Source of the DNA: DASXZH01 sp036502005
Lineage (GTDB): Bacteria > Armatimonadota > Fimbriimonadia > Fimbriimonadales > Fimbriimonadaceae
Reading direction: 5' to 3'
Assembly: GCA_036502005.1 (NCBI GenBank)
Contig: DASXZH010000003.1
Span: 4,808 to 68,807 of the forward strand
Length of the DNA stretch: 64,000 nt
The notes under the pieces were generated by a model. That model ran no database searches, was not told the DNA's origin, and saw only the letters and a program-made list of their open reading frames with translations. This document shows, piece by piece, positions 9,175 to 18,065 of this stretch. Every line of letters starts with the position of its first letter. The stretch's first letter is position 1. Position numbers and translations under genes: made by a program.

Positions 9175-9503
9175 CCAATCAATAAATTTCGAGGCAAGCG
9201 GATTCGTCTGTTTCGAAGCAGCAGATCGGTAAACAATCGAAGTTTGATCACGACGGATACGGTGGGCTGATTTCCGCATCTAAGCCAAACGACTTTTGGC
9301 GGCGGTCCCTTTAACGCTGCCATCTCGGCGAAATCTGAATCTTTTGTAACCAGGGCAAAACCGCTAGCGATAGCGTAATCCCAAATCGTTTGGTCTGATG
9401 AAGTTTGTAGCCCTAACAGCTTTGTTTGGCTTGAACCAGGAAACAAATCAGAAAGCGCCTCACACAAGTGAAAGCTGAGATTTTGGTCGAAGAGCAGTTT
9501 CAT
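8931..9503 (-). CDS. PIN-like toxin (DUF5615), probable 3' frameshift
   Basis: The N-terminal 95 residues (MKLLFDQNLSFHLCEALSDLFPG ... ALVTKDSDFAEMA ... PPKVVWLRCGNQPT) are a clear DUF5615/Mut7-C PIN-like domain, usually about 105-115 aa. After GNQPT the frame loses family resemblance and runs on antisense to the MutL-like gene to 8931 (190 aa). In the neighbouring frame the reverse strand encodes CCFETDESACLEIY and stops at 9179, five bases from the MutL stop and at the normal family length. A one- or few-base indel near 9215-9245 therefore looks likely, and the intact gene would be 9179-9503. It overlaps its DUF433 partner by ATGA. Either the toxin is broken or the assembly has an error here. 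Confidence 0.7.
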   Translation of the reverse strand: MKLLFDQNLSFHLCEALSDLFPGSSQTKLLGLQTSSDQTIWDYAIASGFALVTKDSDFAEMAALKGPPPKVVWLRCGNQPTVSVVIKLRLFTDLLLRNRRIRLPRNLLIGYGALKPIACSHSRNFETLFALLSSILNGRPRASIIMPTVPPSSFWVTGLPFPAPTSNVFAGSMVKSINSSRPRGITLIAP

Positions 9504-9730
9504 CCTTGGGCTGTGCGAAGCCTGCGCTCTCGGTCCGCTGCATAGGCCAAGCTAGCCAAGATATCATCTTCAGTGATCTCAGGAAAGTCGGCGCGAATTT
9601 GTTCGTGAGACATGCCGCTCGCAAGCCAATCTAGTACGTCGGATACTGCAATCCGCATGCCCCTAATGCAAGGACGGCCCCCCCTTTTTCCCGGCTCCAT
9701 GCTGATGATTTCGTGATAATCCATCGACAT
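9500..9730 (-). CDS. DUF433 antitoxin-like protein
   Basis: 76 aa, or 74 aa if it starts at the second ATG (9724, MDYHEII). The sequence GGRPCIRGMRIAVSDVLDWLASGMS with PEITEDDILASLAYA is the hallmark of DUF433, a short winged-helix-like antitoxin. It overlaps the downstream PIN-like gene by four bases (ATGA), the usual arrangement in which antitoxin is translated first. It probably neutralises that toxin and represses the operon by binding DNA. Confidence 0.85.
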   Translation of the reverse strand: MSMDYHEIISMEPGKRGGRPCIRGMRIAVSDVLDWLASGMSHEQIRADFPEITEDDILASLAYAADRERRLRTAQG

Positions 9731-9742
9731 TTCTATTGTGGC

Positions 9743-11665
9743 TCAAAACCGAGCCATGTTCCGGACGACCTCCGCCTCGCGGCTCGCTTTCGTCGTCGGA
9801 AGGTGGATTTGCGCGTCCGCGCGGAGTTCTCCTCCGACGGCAAATAAATAAGCCAAGCTAAACACAACAAGGGATGTACAGCACGCCCATTTCAAAAACA
9901 CAAGACTTCTACCCGTGAACACCATAGCCCCTAAAATGGCTATAAGCAATATGGCGACTAATCCGGCACCAGGAGCGCCATGGAAAAAAAGCGCCTCACC
10001 AAAAAAAGCTCCCGCGAAGCCGCAAGCTAAAAGGAAGCCAATGATGCCCAGAACCAGCGCGACGTTATTAGCGACCTTCACTCGAAGCTTTATCCTCGTA
10101 GCGAGCGCAATGAGAAAGGCGACGCCAGGGAAACTAATCGAAGCGTAATAGGGGTCCTGAGCCTCGAAGGCGTACACCAGTGCTGCGAGCGAAATCGCGC
10201 TAAGCGCCAACCCGGCAATCAAAGCCCATCTGGACCGCAGCTCCCTATTTAGGAACCACGTTAAAATGGCAACCGCGATGCAAATACAGTAGGCAAAAAT
10301 GAAAAGGCTATCCAAAACCAACGGACTGGCTAAGAGGAAAGAAAAAACCACAACAGTGGTTGCGGTTAGAAGGCGGGCGGGAAAGTCAGGCAAGTAAGTG
10401 AGAGCGAGCACAAATTGAACGATGCCGAAGAAGAGCCCTGCAACAAAGATGCCTTCTGACGTCTGCGTCACTATGGCAAAGGCAATCCATGCCGGAATGC
10501 AAACCAAATGCGGGACCGTTTTTATAAACGTAGCCGAATGGATGCGGGTGAAAAACCAAGCACCGAGGCCGAAAAGAATAATACAGACCAAGGCCGCCAG
10601 GGCCATGATAGGGCGGCCGTACGCCTGAACGTTTATCCTTGCCATGCCTGAATCGACTGTGTTTACATAATCTTTCCCTCTCTCCGTGAGATCAGAAATC
10701 TTCTTTTGAATGCGCGCAGTGCCATCAGTCGGAGGGGAGATGTGCGCGGAAGCCAAATGCGAATCAAACTTGGTTGAAAGGGCACTCCAATCGCCTGGGC
10801 CATGCTCACTTCGGAGATAATCTTTTTGAATCGGCGGCCCAATAGCGCTGTGGATCCAAGCCAACGCGATATAGATCTCGATCAGCGTGTCCGATTTACG
10901 GCTAATTAAATCGGCCACCTGAATCATATCTCGCTTCTCTTTTAAAGACCCTGTACGGTTCAGATACTTGCCAAAACTTCTGATGTGGCTGAATTCCGGT
11001 AGGTCAACTCCCGCCCATAAAGATGCTTTGACAAGTTGCCCACGGTAGCCTTTCTCCAAATCAAGTGCCCTATCCATTTGTTGCGCTTGGTCAAAAATGT
11101 GACTATCGTAGGATGTTTTTGCCGCCGCCCTTGTTAAGGCATCAGGAACCTTCGAAAGTAACCCAAGTTGGCAATCAAAAGTGGCTTCCATTAGCGTAAA
11201 GAATGCGTTGTTAGGCTCAAGAGACGCGCCTTTAATTGCTGCTTCTCGTCCTGTTTTAAAGGCTTCGTCGGCTCCCTCAGTTAGGGGGTCGGACTCCACT
11301 GGCTCATCGGGCATCCGACCCCCTTGGCGGCAGACACATCGAATAAGAGCAGCCCAACCGACCGGGTCGTCGGGAAAAGAACTCGTATAACGCGCCATTG
11401 CATCAACCTTATTCTGGCCACCTTGCTGCAAAAGTGCCCGAGTGAACTGCTCTGAGGCAGCGCTGCCGGAGTAGGTCTGCGGCTCATAAGCCCACTGGGG
11501 AACTACGAGTTCAAACTCATTGTCGGGTACATAGCCATTCCCTAGTTGGCGGTGCTCAAGCAGGATGTCGGCATCGTTCTTAAAAACCCAACTGGATGAG
11601 GGAACGATAGCGACCGTTGCGATGATGGCGAGCGCTATGGCCGCACAAATCGCGAGGGGCTTCAT
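9743..11665 (-). CDS. large polytopic membrane protein of the ECF sigma operon
   Basis: About 640 aa from ATG 11665, which overlaps the TGA of the upstream gene (ATGA). An N-terminal hydrophobic segment (PLAICAAIALAIIATVAIV) is followed by about 320 soluble, extracytoplasmic residues with helical, TPR-like spacing (KVDAMARYTSSFPDDPVGWAALI, EAAIKGASLEPNNAFFTLMEA). The C-terminal half (from about 355) has roughly ten hydrophobic helices. I recognise no family. Third in a translationally coupled operon behind an ECF sigma factor and a single-span protein, so it is probably the sensor or effector of that signalling unit. Confidence 0.75.
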   Translation of the reverse strand: MKPLAICAAIALAIIATVAIVPSSSWVFKNDADILLEHRQLGNGYVPDNEFELVVPQWAYEPQTYSGSAASEQFTRALLQQGGQNKVDAMARYTSSFPDDPVGWAALIRCVCRQGGRMPDEPVESDPLTEGADEAFKTGREAAIKGASLEPNNAFFTLMEATFDCQLGLLSKVPDALTRAAAKTSYDSHIFDQAQQMDRALDLEKGYRGQLVKASLWAGVDLPEFSHIRSFGKYLNRTGSLKEKRDMIQVADLISRKSDTLIEIYIALAWIHSAIGPPIQKDYLRSEHGPGDWSALSTKFDSHLASAHISPPTDGTARIQKKISDLTERGKDYVNTVDSGMARINVQAYGRPIMALAALVCIILFGLGAWFFTRIHSATFIKTVPHLVCIPAWIAFAIVTQTSEGIFVAGLFFGIVQFVLALTYLPDFPARLLTATTVVVFSFLLASPLVLDSLFIFAYCICIAVAILTWFLNRELRSRWALIAGLALSAISLAALVYAFEAQDPYYASISFPGVAFLIALATRIKLRVKVANNVALVLGIIGFLLACGFAGAFFGEALFFHGAPGAGLVAILLIAILGAMVFTGRSLVFLKWACCTSLVVFSLAYLFAVGGELRADAQIHLPTTKASREAEVVRNMARF

Positions 11666-11961
11666 CCCACCCATGTTTGAATCCTTTCTCTGCTTGCATG
11701 GCCGGCGGGGTGTTGAGGCAGATTTGGATCTTGCAGTTGCCGCAGGGCAAATCCATCCATCGGAAACGATATCCGAATCGCGGGTTCAGTCGAGCTCGCC
11801 CCTGCGCTCCACACGATGACTCCATAGGCTAGAAATGCCGCCGTCAATGGGGCAAGTATCAGTGCCCAATAGCCTTTGCGCTTTGGAACAAATAGCGGAG
11901 GGGTTGGAATGCTGTCCAGGCTTTTGTAAAAACTGCCAAGGCTTTCTAGGGGATCGTTCAT
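11662..11961 (-). CDS. small single-span protein, putative anti-sigma factor
   Basis: 99 aa from ATG 11961, which overlaps the sigma gene's TGA by ATGA; its own TGA overlaps the next ATG the same way. About 30 cytoplasmic residues (MNDPLESLGSFYKSLDSIPT), one transmembrane helix (WALILAPLTAAFLAYGVIVW), then about 45 outside residues. No zinc-finger HxxxCxxC is present, so it is not a ZAS-type anti-sigma. Position directly after an ECF sigma gene and topology suggest a membrane anti-sigma factor; sequence alone does not prove it. Confidence 0.65.
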   Translation of the reverse strand: MNDPLESLGSFYKSLDSIPTPPLFVPKRKGYWALILAPLTAAFLAYGVIVWSAGASSTEPAIRISFPMDGFALRQLQDPNLPQHPAGHASRERIQTWVG

Positions 11962-12485
11962 TGCTCCCACCTCTTTTGAAATTCTTTCTTTGCTGCGTTT
12001 AGCCGCGAGCCGACAGTGCCTTCTGGGATGCTTAACGCTTCAGCGATTTCCGAATAGGAGAGCCCTTGGCCGATGGCCATGCCGAGAATCGCCCGCTGTT
12101 CTGGGTCGAGGCTTCTTAAAACCGACTGAACCAAAACTGCCTCCTGTGTGTTTTCTTGGACCGGAAGGGTTTCGGGGATTTCGCTTATTGGGCGCTTGCG
12201 TTTTAAATGGTGTAAGGCATGCCGCACGGTTACACGCCGGGCCCAAGCTATCGGGTTTTCGATTTTGCCGACTTTGGAATTGTGAAGTTTGATGAGAACT
12301 TCTTGAGTGATATCCTCTGCGCTTTCGCGCTCGCCCGTAATGGCGAGAGCGAGGCGGAAAACAAGCTCGCGGTAGTCGGCGGCCTCGGCTTGGTGGGCCC
12401 AAGCTTTAGCCGCCGGTTTGTTTTCTTGATTTATCCCTATTCGGAGGACAATTGCCATTCTTGTTCTCAATAGATAAGAGTGCAT
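11958..12485 (-). CDS. ECF-type RNA polymerase sigma factor
   Basis: 175 aa. Region 2 is seen in YRELVFRLALAITGERESAEDITQEVLIKLH with PIAWARRVTVRHALHHLKR; region 4 in LDPEQRAILGMAIGQGLSYSEIAEALSIPEGTVGSRLNAAKKEF, the helix-turn-helix that binds the -35. AAGGAAA lies nine bases before the ATG at 12485, supporting this start over the internal ATG at 12458. First gene of a three-gene operon, so its activity is probably controlled by the two downstream membrane proteins. ECF sigma factors usually activate their own promoter; no clear bipartite site was identified upstream. Confidence 0.9.
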   Translation of the reverse strand: MHSYLLRTRMAIVLRIGINQENKPAAKAWAHQAEAADYRELVFRLALAITGERESAEDITQEVLIKLHNSKVGKIENPIAWARRVTVRHALHHLKRKRPISEIPETLPVQENTQEAVLVQSVLRSLDPEQRAILGMAIGQGLSYSEIAEALSIPEGTVGSRLNAAKKEFQKRWEQ

Positions 12486-12639
12486 GACGAGGCGTTTCCT
12501 TCAAGACATTTAGGATATGGGGAAAACAATCTCCCGATTTAGCAAAATGGAGCGGTCGGAGGCGCCAAGTACACCGCATCGAGCGTTACCGGTATCGAGC
12601 GCTAGCGTCGCGCATGAATTTCCACCACGCACATTTTTC

Positions 12640-12940
12640 GACGGGCGGGCACCCGCTCCCGACCACGGAGTGGTCACATATATTAGCCCGGTTGGTCGAA
12701 GACCCCGGGTGCGCACGCCAACCCATTCCGGCATCCCGGAGGGATGCTACTTCATCACAAATGGTAGCAGCCCGCACCCTACCTTGCAATCCTCCAATCG
12801 GGCCTGTCGTCTTTTCTGCAGAGCATTCCAATGGTATGCAGAATTCTGGCATCCCTCCGGGATGCTGGGAAACTTGGTGGCTCTCCCGGGGTCTATGACC
12901 GCCGGGCTAATATATGAGACCACTCCGTGGTCGGGATAAG
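12640..12940. repeat. nested palindromic intergenic element
   Basis: Outer inverted arms at 12658-12709 and 12885-12936 each contain GACCACGGAGTGGTC (self-complementary around GGA), an AT-rich spacer with ATATATTAG-like sequence, and a CCCGG...CCGGG hairpin. Inner inverted arms at 12730-12749 and 12848-12867 are GCATCCCGGAGGGATGC. Between them GCATTCCAATGGTATGC (12824-12840 region) is again nearly palindromic. No protein-coding gene is supported in 12486-13035. Confidence 0.85.
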
Positions 12941-13035
12941 TCTGTAACCAACGTGATTGTTAGGACCTCGTACAATGCCGCGTCTCGGCTTTTCGCTTGA
13001 AGCTTGCGGATCGGCCGCATTATGTAGTCGTTAAC

Positions 13036-13545
13036 TCACTTAGGCGTATTCAACAGCTTCAACAACCGATCCAGATTTGAAATATCCGCCGAGAAAAAGA
13101 AGCTCTGCTTCTCAGCCTGAAAGACATACCGCTTCACCTTGCCGGTGATCGGCATGCCCGCTCGCAATAGCTTTACTTCGCTCAACCTAGCATCGAATTT
13201 CTTGCGGCCAAACGAATTGATGAACCAAAGCCGGTCCGCATGGATCTCAATTCTCTCATTGCGTGACACCAACAAATCTCGCAAAGGCGCATAACACGCA
13301 ACCAACATAAAAATCGCCACAAACCCAAAAACGGGCACGTAGGCCGAGGAATGCGTGATAAATCCGCCCCTCCACTTGCTGAAGTATTGAAAATAGACGA
13401 CCACGCCCCCCGAAATCAGCGCAAACATCATTATCTGGGCGATCGCGTAGTTGCCATAAGGCAAGTGCCGATAGCTGAAAACCAGCGGTTCCGGTGCATG
13501 CTTTTGCGGTCTTTTCTTCGCGGCCTTTGCGGTCGAGGAGGGCAT
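13036..13545 (-). CDS. two-span membrane protein, possible bacterial PH-like domain
   Basis: 169 aa. A basic N-terminus (SSTAKAAKKRPQKH) precedes two membrane helices (IAQIMMFALISGGVVVYF and YVPVFGFVAIFMLVACYA), then a beta-rich soluble tail (RIEIHADRLWFINSFGRKKFDARLSEVKLLRAG). This layout resembles small bPH-domain membrane proteins, which is a weak match. Its ATG overlaps the TAA of the upstream deacetylase (TAATG), so the two are co-translated. Function unknown. Confidence 0.6.
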   Translation of the reverse strand: MPSSTAKAAKKRPQKHAPEPLVFSYRHLPYGNYAIAQIMMFALISGGVVVYFQYFSKWRGGFITHSSAYVPVFGFVAIFMLVACYAPLRDLLVSRNERIEIHADRLWFINSFGRKKFDARLSEVKLLRAGMPITGKVKRYVFQAEKQSFFFSADISNLDRLLKLLNTPK

Positions 13546-14405
13546 TAACTAATATACGCAGATCGGTGGTGCTTTTCGCGCAGCGCAATCGTGTAAACGC
13601 CGCTCCAGACCATGCGCTGGAAGTCTTCCATGGTGCTCACGCCCCGCACCCTAACTCTCGGCAGCAGCAAGGGATCGTTTCCGGGTTCCACCGGACCGCC
13701 CCCTTTCTTCCAGCCGGAAAGGTAGCCGGCTGATCTTGTTCTTTCCACCACTAGGTCGTTCCATTCCCCGGAAGGGTAGGCGATGGAGCCGATCTGCTGA
13801 TTGAAATGGCTCTCCACTATTCGCTTCGATTCGCACAACTCGTAGTCGAGCCGCGGCCGGGGCAAGGTCGTAAGATCGAGGTGGCTAACCGTATGGGAGC
13901 CGTAACCCACGCTCTGCGTGTGCATGGTGTCGATATCGGGCCAGGTTAAATGTTTGGGAGTTCCGATCGTGCTTGTGACCAGGAAAATAGTTGCACACGC
14001 GTTATATTTCTTAAGGATAGGGAAGGCCTTTTCGAAGTTGTCCTTGTATCCATCATCCATTGATATCGCCACCGCTTTCTCGGGCAAAGGAGATCCGCTA
14101 AGGAGCGCATTTTGAACTTGGTCCACAGTCAAAAACGTAAACCCATTCGCCGCCAAATAACTCACTTGCTGCTCAAAATCTTGCGGCGAAACGGTTAAGT
14201 CTCGCAAAAGTTCATTACGTGATTCCTGGGGCGTTAGGTTATCGATTCGGTGATACATGAGCACCGGCACTGCATAGTGCTGCGTTAACACGGGAGCGCG
14301 TTTCACAACTTTGGGCGCTGGCGCCGGTCGGCTTCCAACAACCGTGACGTTGCTGCAGGAGACTACGGCGGGCAGAAACAGGGCCGTTAAGAGTAACCGT
14401 TTCAT
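13545..14405 (-). CDS. polysaccharide deacetylase (CE4/NodB) lipoprotein
   Basis: 286 aa. Lipoprotein signal with lipobox VVSCS, then a NodB domain: MYHRI motif, SMDDGYKDN (catalytic and metal aspartates), GYGSHTVSHLDL (metal histidines), and AYPSGEWND. CE4 enzymes remove N-acetyl groups from chitin oligomers, peptidoglycan or exopolysaccharide; here the enzyme would act at the membrane outer face. Divergent from mfd and translationally coupled to the two-span protein downstream. The leader contains no obvious Shine-Dalgarno. Confidence 0.88.
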   Translation of the reverse strand: MKRLLLTALFLPAVVSCSNVTVVGSRPAPAPKVVKRAPVLTQHYAVPVLMYHRIDNLTPQESRNELLRDLTVSPQDFEQQVSYLAANGFTFLTVDQVQNALLSGSPLPEKAVAISMDDGYKDNFEKAFPILKKYNACATIFLVTSTIGTPKHLTWPDIDTMHTQSVGYGSHTVSHLDLTTLPRPRLDYELCESKRIVESHFNQQIGSIAYPSGEWNDLVVERTRSAGYLSGWKKGGGPVEPGNDPLLLPRVRVRGVSTMEDFQRMVWSGVYTIALREKHHRSAYIS

Positions 14406-14501
14406 GTTTTCAGTGATTTTGACGTCCGGGCAACGGAGTTGTGCACAAACATATATAACTCCCGGCTCGAATCCAAAGGGATAGGTAAACTGGACTCATC
14501 C

Positions 14502-17500
14502 ATGCGTCTTGCCGAATGGGCGCGCCGCCTCGCTGATTTCCAGCCCGCGCACACAATTTTAGAGTCTCTCGAAACCTCTTCGGAATGGCAATCAATTTGC
14601 TCCGAGGCTCGCCCAGTCCTGCTCGCAGCAGCCTTCAAAAAGAAGCCCCGCAAGATCATGGTGCTTACCAGCAGTTATGATCGCTGCCTAGCTTGGCAGG
14701 CCAAACTGGTCCTCTGCGGCGTGCCCGAATATGCCATCAAGCAGCTTTCCAGCGGCACATCGGCCCTTTTTGAAGACGCCGCGCCGGAGCACATCGCCCT
14801 TTCCGAAAGAATAGGCGCTCTCAAAGCGTTGGTTAAAGAGCGAAGCGGCATCATTATCGCCACCGCCGGCGCAGCTCTTGAGCGCACCCTCCCTCGAGAT
14901 ATTTTAGAAGACGCCTTTATCGACCTCAAGCCAGGCGAAGAATCCGACCCGGAAAAGCTGATCCAGCAGTTGGTGAATCTCGGCTACGAACCGCAAGAAC
15001 CGGTTCGCATTCCAGGCCAGTTCAGCCGCCGAGGCGGCATCATTGATATCTTCGCCAGCGGCCGTGATCTGCCGGTCCGAATCGAGCTCTTCGGCGATGA
15101 GATCGAGAGCATTCGCGAGTTCGATCCGAACACGCAACGTTCCGTTGGGAACGTGGAGGGACTCAGCCTCGCCCCATCTCGCGAGACCCTTTACACGCTT
15201 GGTGGCTCGGATTATAAAGAATTTATTCTTGACTCCATGGAGCGTGAAGCGGCCGCCTTAGGCACCGAAGAATCGGAAAGGCTGGAAGAGTTGGTCGTTG
15301 CGGACGCTGAAGCGCTAGAGCAGAAAATCTATTTCGACCGGCTGGACCTTTACCGCCCCATTCTCCATCCCGATTCCGGCTGCGCCATCGACTTGCTTGA
15401 AGAAAACGCGCTTCTCATTCTAGATGAGCCGCTTGAGTTGGAAGGCATCGTCGCCCGCCACGAGGAAGAACTTTCTCAGTCGTTAAAAGCCCGCGCGGAG
15501 CGTGGCGAGATCCTCCACAGCACGGCAAATGATTTCATGCTCCCTCCCGAGCATTTGGCCAACCACCCCATCACCGTTACCATGAGCGCGATGAACGCGC
15601 TTCCGGATTGGATAAACCCAGGAAACCAAGTCGAAATTGGCGCCTCATCCCTTGATCCATACCGTGGCAGAAGCGACGCGTTTACCCACACCCTCAAGAA
15701 TTGGGAGAAAGCCGGCTTCGCCGTAACGTTCGCAACCGACCAGCCGACCCGGGCAAAATCTGTCCTCTCCCAAGCCGAGATTTTCGCTTCCGATGAATCG
15801 CCGTTCATCGGCGAAGACCCCAAAAAGCCTAAGGATGCCAAATCCGGCACCTACATGGTTACGGGCAACTTAGCGGGCGGCTTTGTCATGCCGGATATGA
15901 AGTTGGCTCTGGTAACGGACGCCGAGCTTTTCGGAGTTGGCAGGCTTCGCATGCCGCAAAAGCGCTTCATGGAAGGCGCACCAATCGCAACCGTTTTGGA
16001 CCTAAAGCCGGGCGATTTCGTGGTGCACATCCACTTCGGAATCGGTATCTTCCGCGGCCTGGCAACGCGCGAAATCGAAGGCGTCAAGAAAGAGTTCTTA
16101 TTCATCGAGTACGCGGCGCCAGACAAGCTTTTTGTCCCCACCGACCAACTCGACCGCATCCAGAAATATCTGAACCCCGGCGATACTCAGCCAAAGCTAA
16201 ACCGACTTACGGGTGGCGAGTGGCAGCGAACCATCAGCAAGGCAAGGGAAGATGCCCGCGCTTTCGCAGCCGACTTGGTAAAGCTTTACGCCGAACGCAA
16301 AACCGTTCATCGGCGGCCGTTCGGTCCCGATAGCCCGTGGCAGGCGGAAATGGAAGCCACTTTCCCGTGGGTGGAAACCCCAAGCCAGATGATGGCGATC
16401 AAAGACGCCAAGCGCGACCTCTTGCAGGATTTCCCGATGGACCGCCTGGTCTGCGGAGACGTAGGCTTCGGTAAAACCGAAGTGGCGATCCGAGCTGCAT
16501 TTAAGGTGGCCCAAGCAGAGCGCCAAGTGGCTGTTCTCTGCCCAACTACCATTCTTTCAGAACAGCATTTCCGCAACTTTGAAGAGCGTTTAGGTTCCTT
16601 TCCGATTCGTTTGGCCCTGCTCAATCGATTCAAAACTCCCCAAGAAAAGCGCGATACGTTGAAGGCGGTTAAGGATGGAAAGGTCGACATCATCCTCGGC
16701 ACTCACGCGCTGTTGAGCAATGAAGTCGAGTTTAAAGATCTCGGTCTTGTTGTAGTCGACGAAGAGCAAAAGTTTGGCGTCAAGCAGAAAGAGCAGCTTA
16801 AGAAACTGAGAACGGCGGTGGATGTTTTAACCCTATCCGCTACGCCCATTCCACGAACGCTCAGCATGGCGCTTATGGACATTCGCCAGATGTCGCTGAT
16901 TAACGACCCTCCTCCTGGCCGATTGCCCATCCGCACGTTTTTGAGGCCCTACAGCCAAGAAGTCGCCAGGGAAGCGATCTTACGGGAGCTAGCCCGGGGT
17001 GGGCAGATCTTCTATGTTTACAACCGCGTGGAAGGGATTATGCACATCGCCGAAAAGCTTCGGCGCTTGGTTCCCACCGCGCGAATCGGCGTCGGCCACG
17101 GCCAGATGACGGAGAAAGAACTAGAGCCCGTCATGATCGGCTTCATCAAAGGGGAAATCGATATTCTGCTTTCGACAACTATTATTGAAAACGGCATCGA
17201 CATCCCCAACGCCAACACCCTCATCGTCGAAAACGCCGACCGTTTGGGTCTCGCTCAGCTTTACCAGCTAAGGGGCCGTGTTGGGCGATCGGACCGCCAG
17301 GCTTATGCCTATTTGCTTTATCAAAGCGGCAAAGAGCTCACCCAAAACGCTTTAGCGCGCCTGCAGGCTTTGCAGGAGTTCAGCTCGCTCGGTTCCGGTT
17401 ACAGCTTGGCCTTTAGAGACCTTCAGATCAGAGGTGCAGGCGAGCTGCTCGGCGCCAAACAGCATGGAGCCATGGCTGCAGTAGGTTATGAGCTGTTTAC

Positions 17501-18059
17501 TCAGCTTATCAATGAGCAGGTTCAGTTGCTCAAGAATTCGGTAGACGGCAAGCTGCCCGCCGATGCCGGCGATTTGAAAGACCCGTTGGCTGCTCTCGCA
17601 CCCTTGCCGACTTTGGAGTTGCCGGTGGTTGCACTAATTCCGGAAGCCTATATTCGAGATCAGGCCCAGCGGCTGTTCTTCTACCAACGCATGATGTCGG
17701 CTAGGAATCAGGAGATCCTGCGCGAAGTAGCCACGGAAGTTGAAGATAGGTACGGCCACCCGCCTGTGCCTGTTAAGGCGGCGTTTGCGATTATGGATGC
17801 GCGTATGCGCATGCGCGAAATCGGCATCGATAAGATCGATGGCAAGGGCGGCCGACTTTTAGTTTCGTTTGTGGATCGTATGTCCATCCCGCCGCGAGTG
17901 TTTAGTTTGCTTAGCCACCGAAATCGCGAGTGTTATCTCACGAAAGAAGCCTTCGTTTGGCCTTTCTCCGCCGATGCCTTGAAGGCTACGGAGAGGATGC
18001 TGGACAGCTTCGAGAAGGCTATCAAAGAAGTTGAGGCGGATCGAGCAGCGCTAGCTTAA
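14502..18059 (+). CDS. mfd: transcription-repair coupling factor Mfd
   Basis: About 1185 aa from ATG 14502 (MRLAEWARRLADFQPAHTIL); a TTG at 14439 would add 21 unlikely residues. Order: UvrB-like region (IPGQFSRRGGIIDIFASG ... IELFGDEIESIREFD), RNA polymerase interaction domain (LKPGDFVVHIHFGIGIFRGL), RecG-like translocase with GDVGFGKTEVA (Walker A), VVVDEEQKFGV (DEEQ box), LSATPIPRTL, and GRVGRSDRQAYAYLLY (motif VI), then the TRCF C-terminal domain. It removes stalled RNA polymerase and recruits UvrA. All helicase motifs are intact. The glyoxalase-like gene follows after 6 bases, in the same direction. Confidence 0.97.
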   Translation: MRLAEWARRLADFQPAHTILESLETSSEWQSICSEARPVLLAAAFKKKPRKIMVLTSSYDRCLAWQAKLVLCGVPEYAIKQLSSGTSALFEDAAPEHIALSERIGALKALVKERSGIIIATAGAALERTLPRDILEDAFIDLKPGEESDPEKLIQQLVNLGYEPQEPVRIPGQFSRRGGIIDIFASGRDLPVRIELFGDEIESIREFDPNTQRSVGNVEGLSLAPSRETLYTLGGSDYKEFILDSMEREAAALGTEESERLEELVVADAEALEQKIYFDRLDLYRPILHPDSGCAIDLLEENALLILDEPLELEGIVARHEEELSQSLKARAERGEILHSTANDFMLPPEHLANHPITVTMSAMNALPDWINPGNQVEIGASSLDPYRGRSDAFTHTLKNWEKAGFAVTFATDQPTRAKSVLSQAEIFASDESPFIGEDPKKPKDAKSGTYMVTGNLAGGFVMPDMKLALVTDAELFGVGRLRMPQKRFMEGAPIATVLDLKPGDFVVHIHFGIGIFRGLATREIEGVKKEFLFIEYAAPDKLFVPTDQLDRIQKYLNPGDTQPKLNRLTGGEWQRTISKAREDARAFAADLVKLYAERKTVHRRPFGPDSPWQAEMEATFPWVETPSQMMAIKDAKRDLLQDFPMDRLVCGDVGFGKTEVAIRAAFKVAQAERQVAVLCPTTILSEQHFRNFEERLGSFPIRLALLNRFKTPQEKRDTLKAVKDGKVDIILGTHALLSNEVEFKDLGLVVVDEEQKFGVKQKEQLKKLRTAVDVLTLSATPIPRTLSMALMDIRQMSLINDPPPGRLPIRTFLRPYSQEVAREAILRELARGGQIFYVYNRVEGIMHIAEKLRRLVPTARIGVGHGQMTEKELEPVMIGFIKGEIDILLSTTIIENGIDIPNANTLIVENADRLGLAQLYQLRGRVGRSDRQAYAYLLYQSGKELTQNALARLQALQEFSSLGSGYSLAFRDLQIRGAGELLGAKQHGAMAAVGYELFTQLINEQVQLLKNSVDGKLPADAGDLKDPLAALAPLPTLELPVVALIPEAYIRDQAQRLFFYQRMMSARNQEILREVATEVEDRYGHPPVPVKAAFAIMDARMRMREIGIDKIDGKGGRLLVSFVDRMSIPPRVFSLLSHRNRECYLTKEAFVWPFSADALKATERMLDSFEKAIKEVEADRAALA

Positions 18060-18065
18060 TCTGTC

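Noticed and set aside
12517..12939. 140-aa frame in the palindromic spacer
   Set aside because: Produced by repeat arms; no start signal or protein character.
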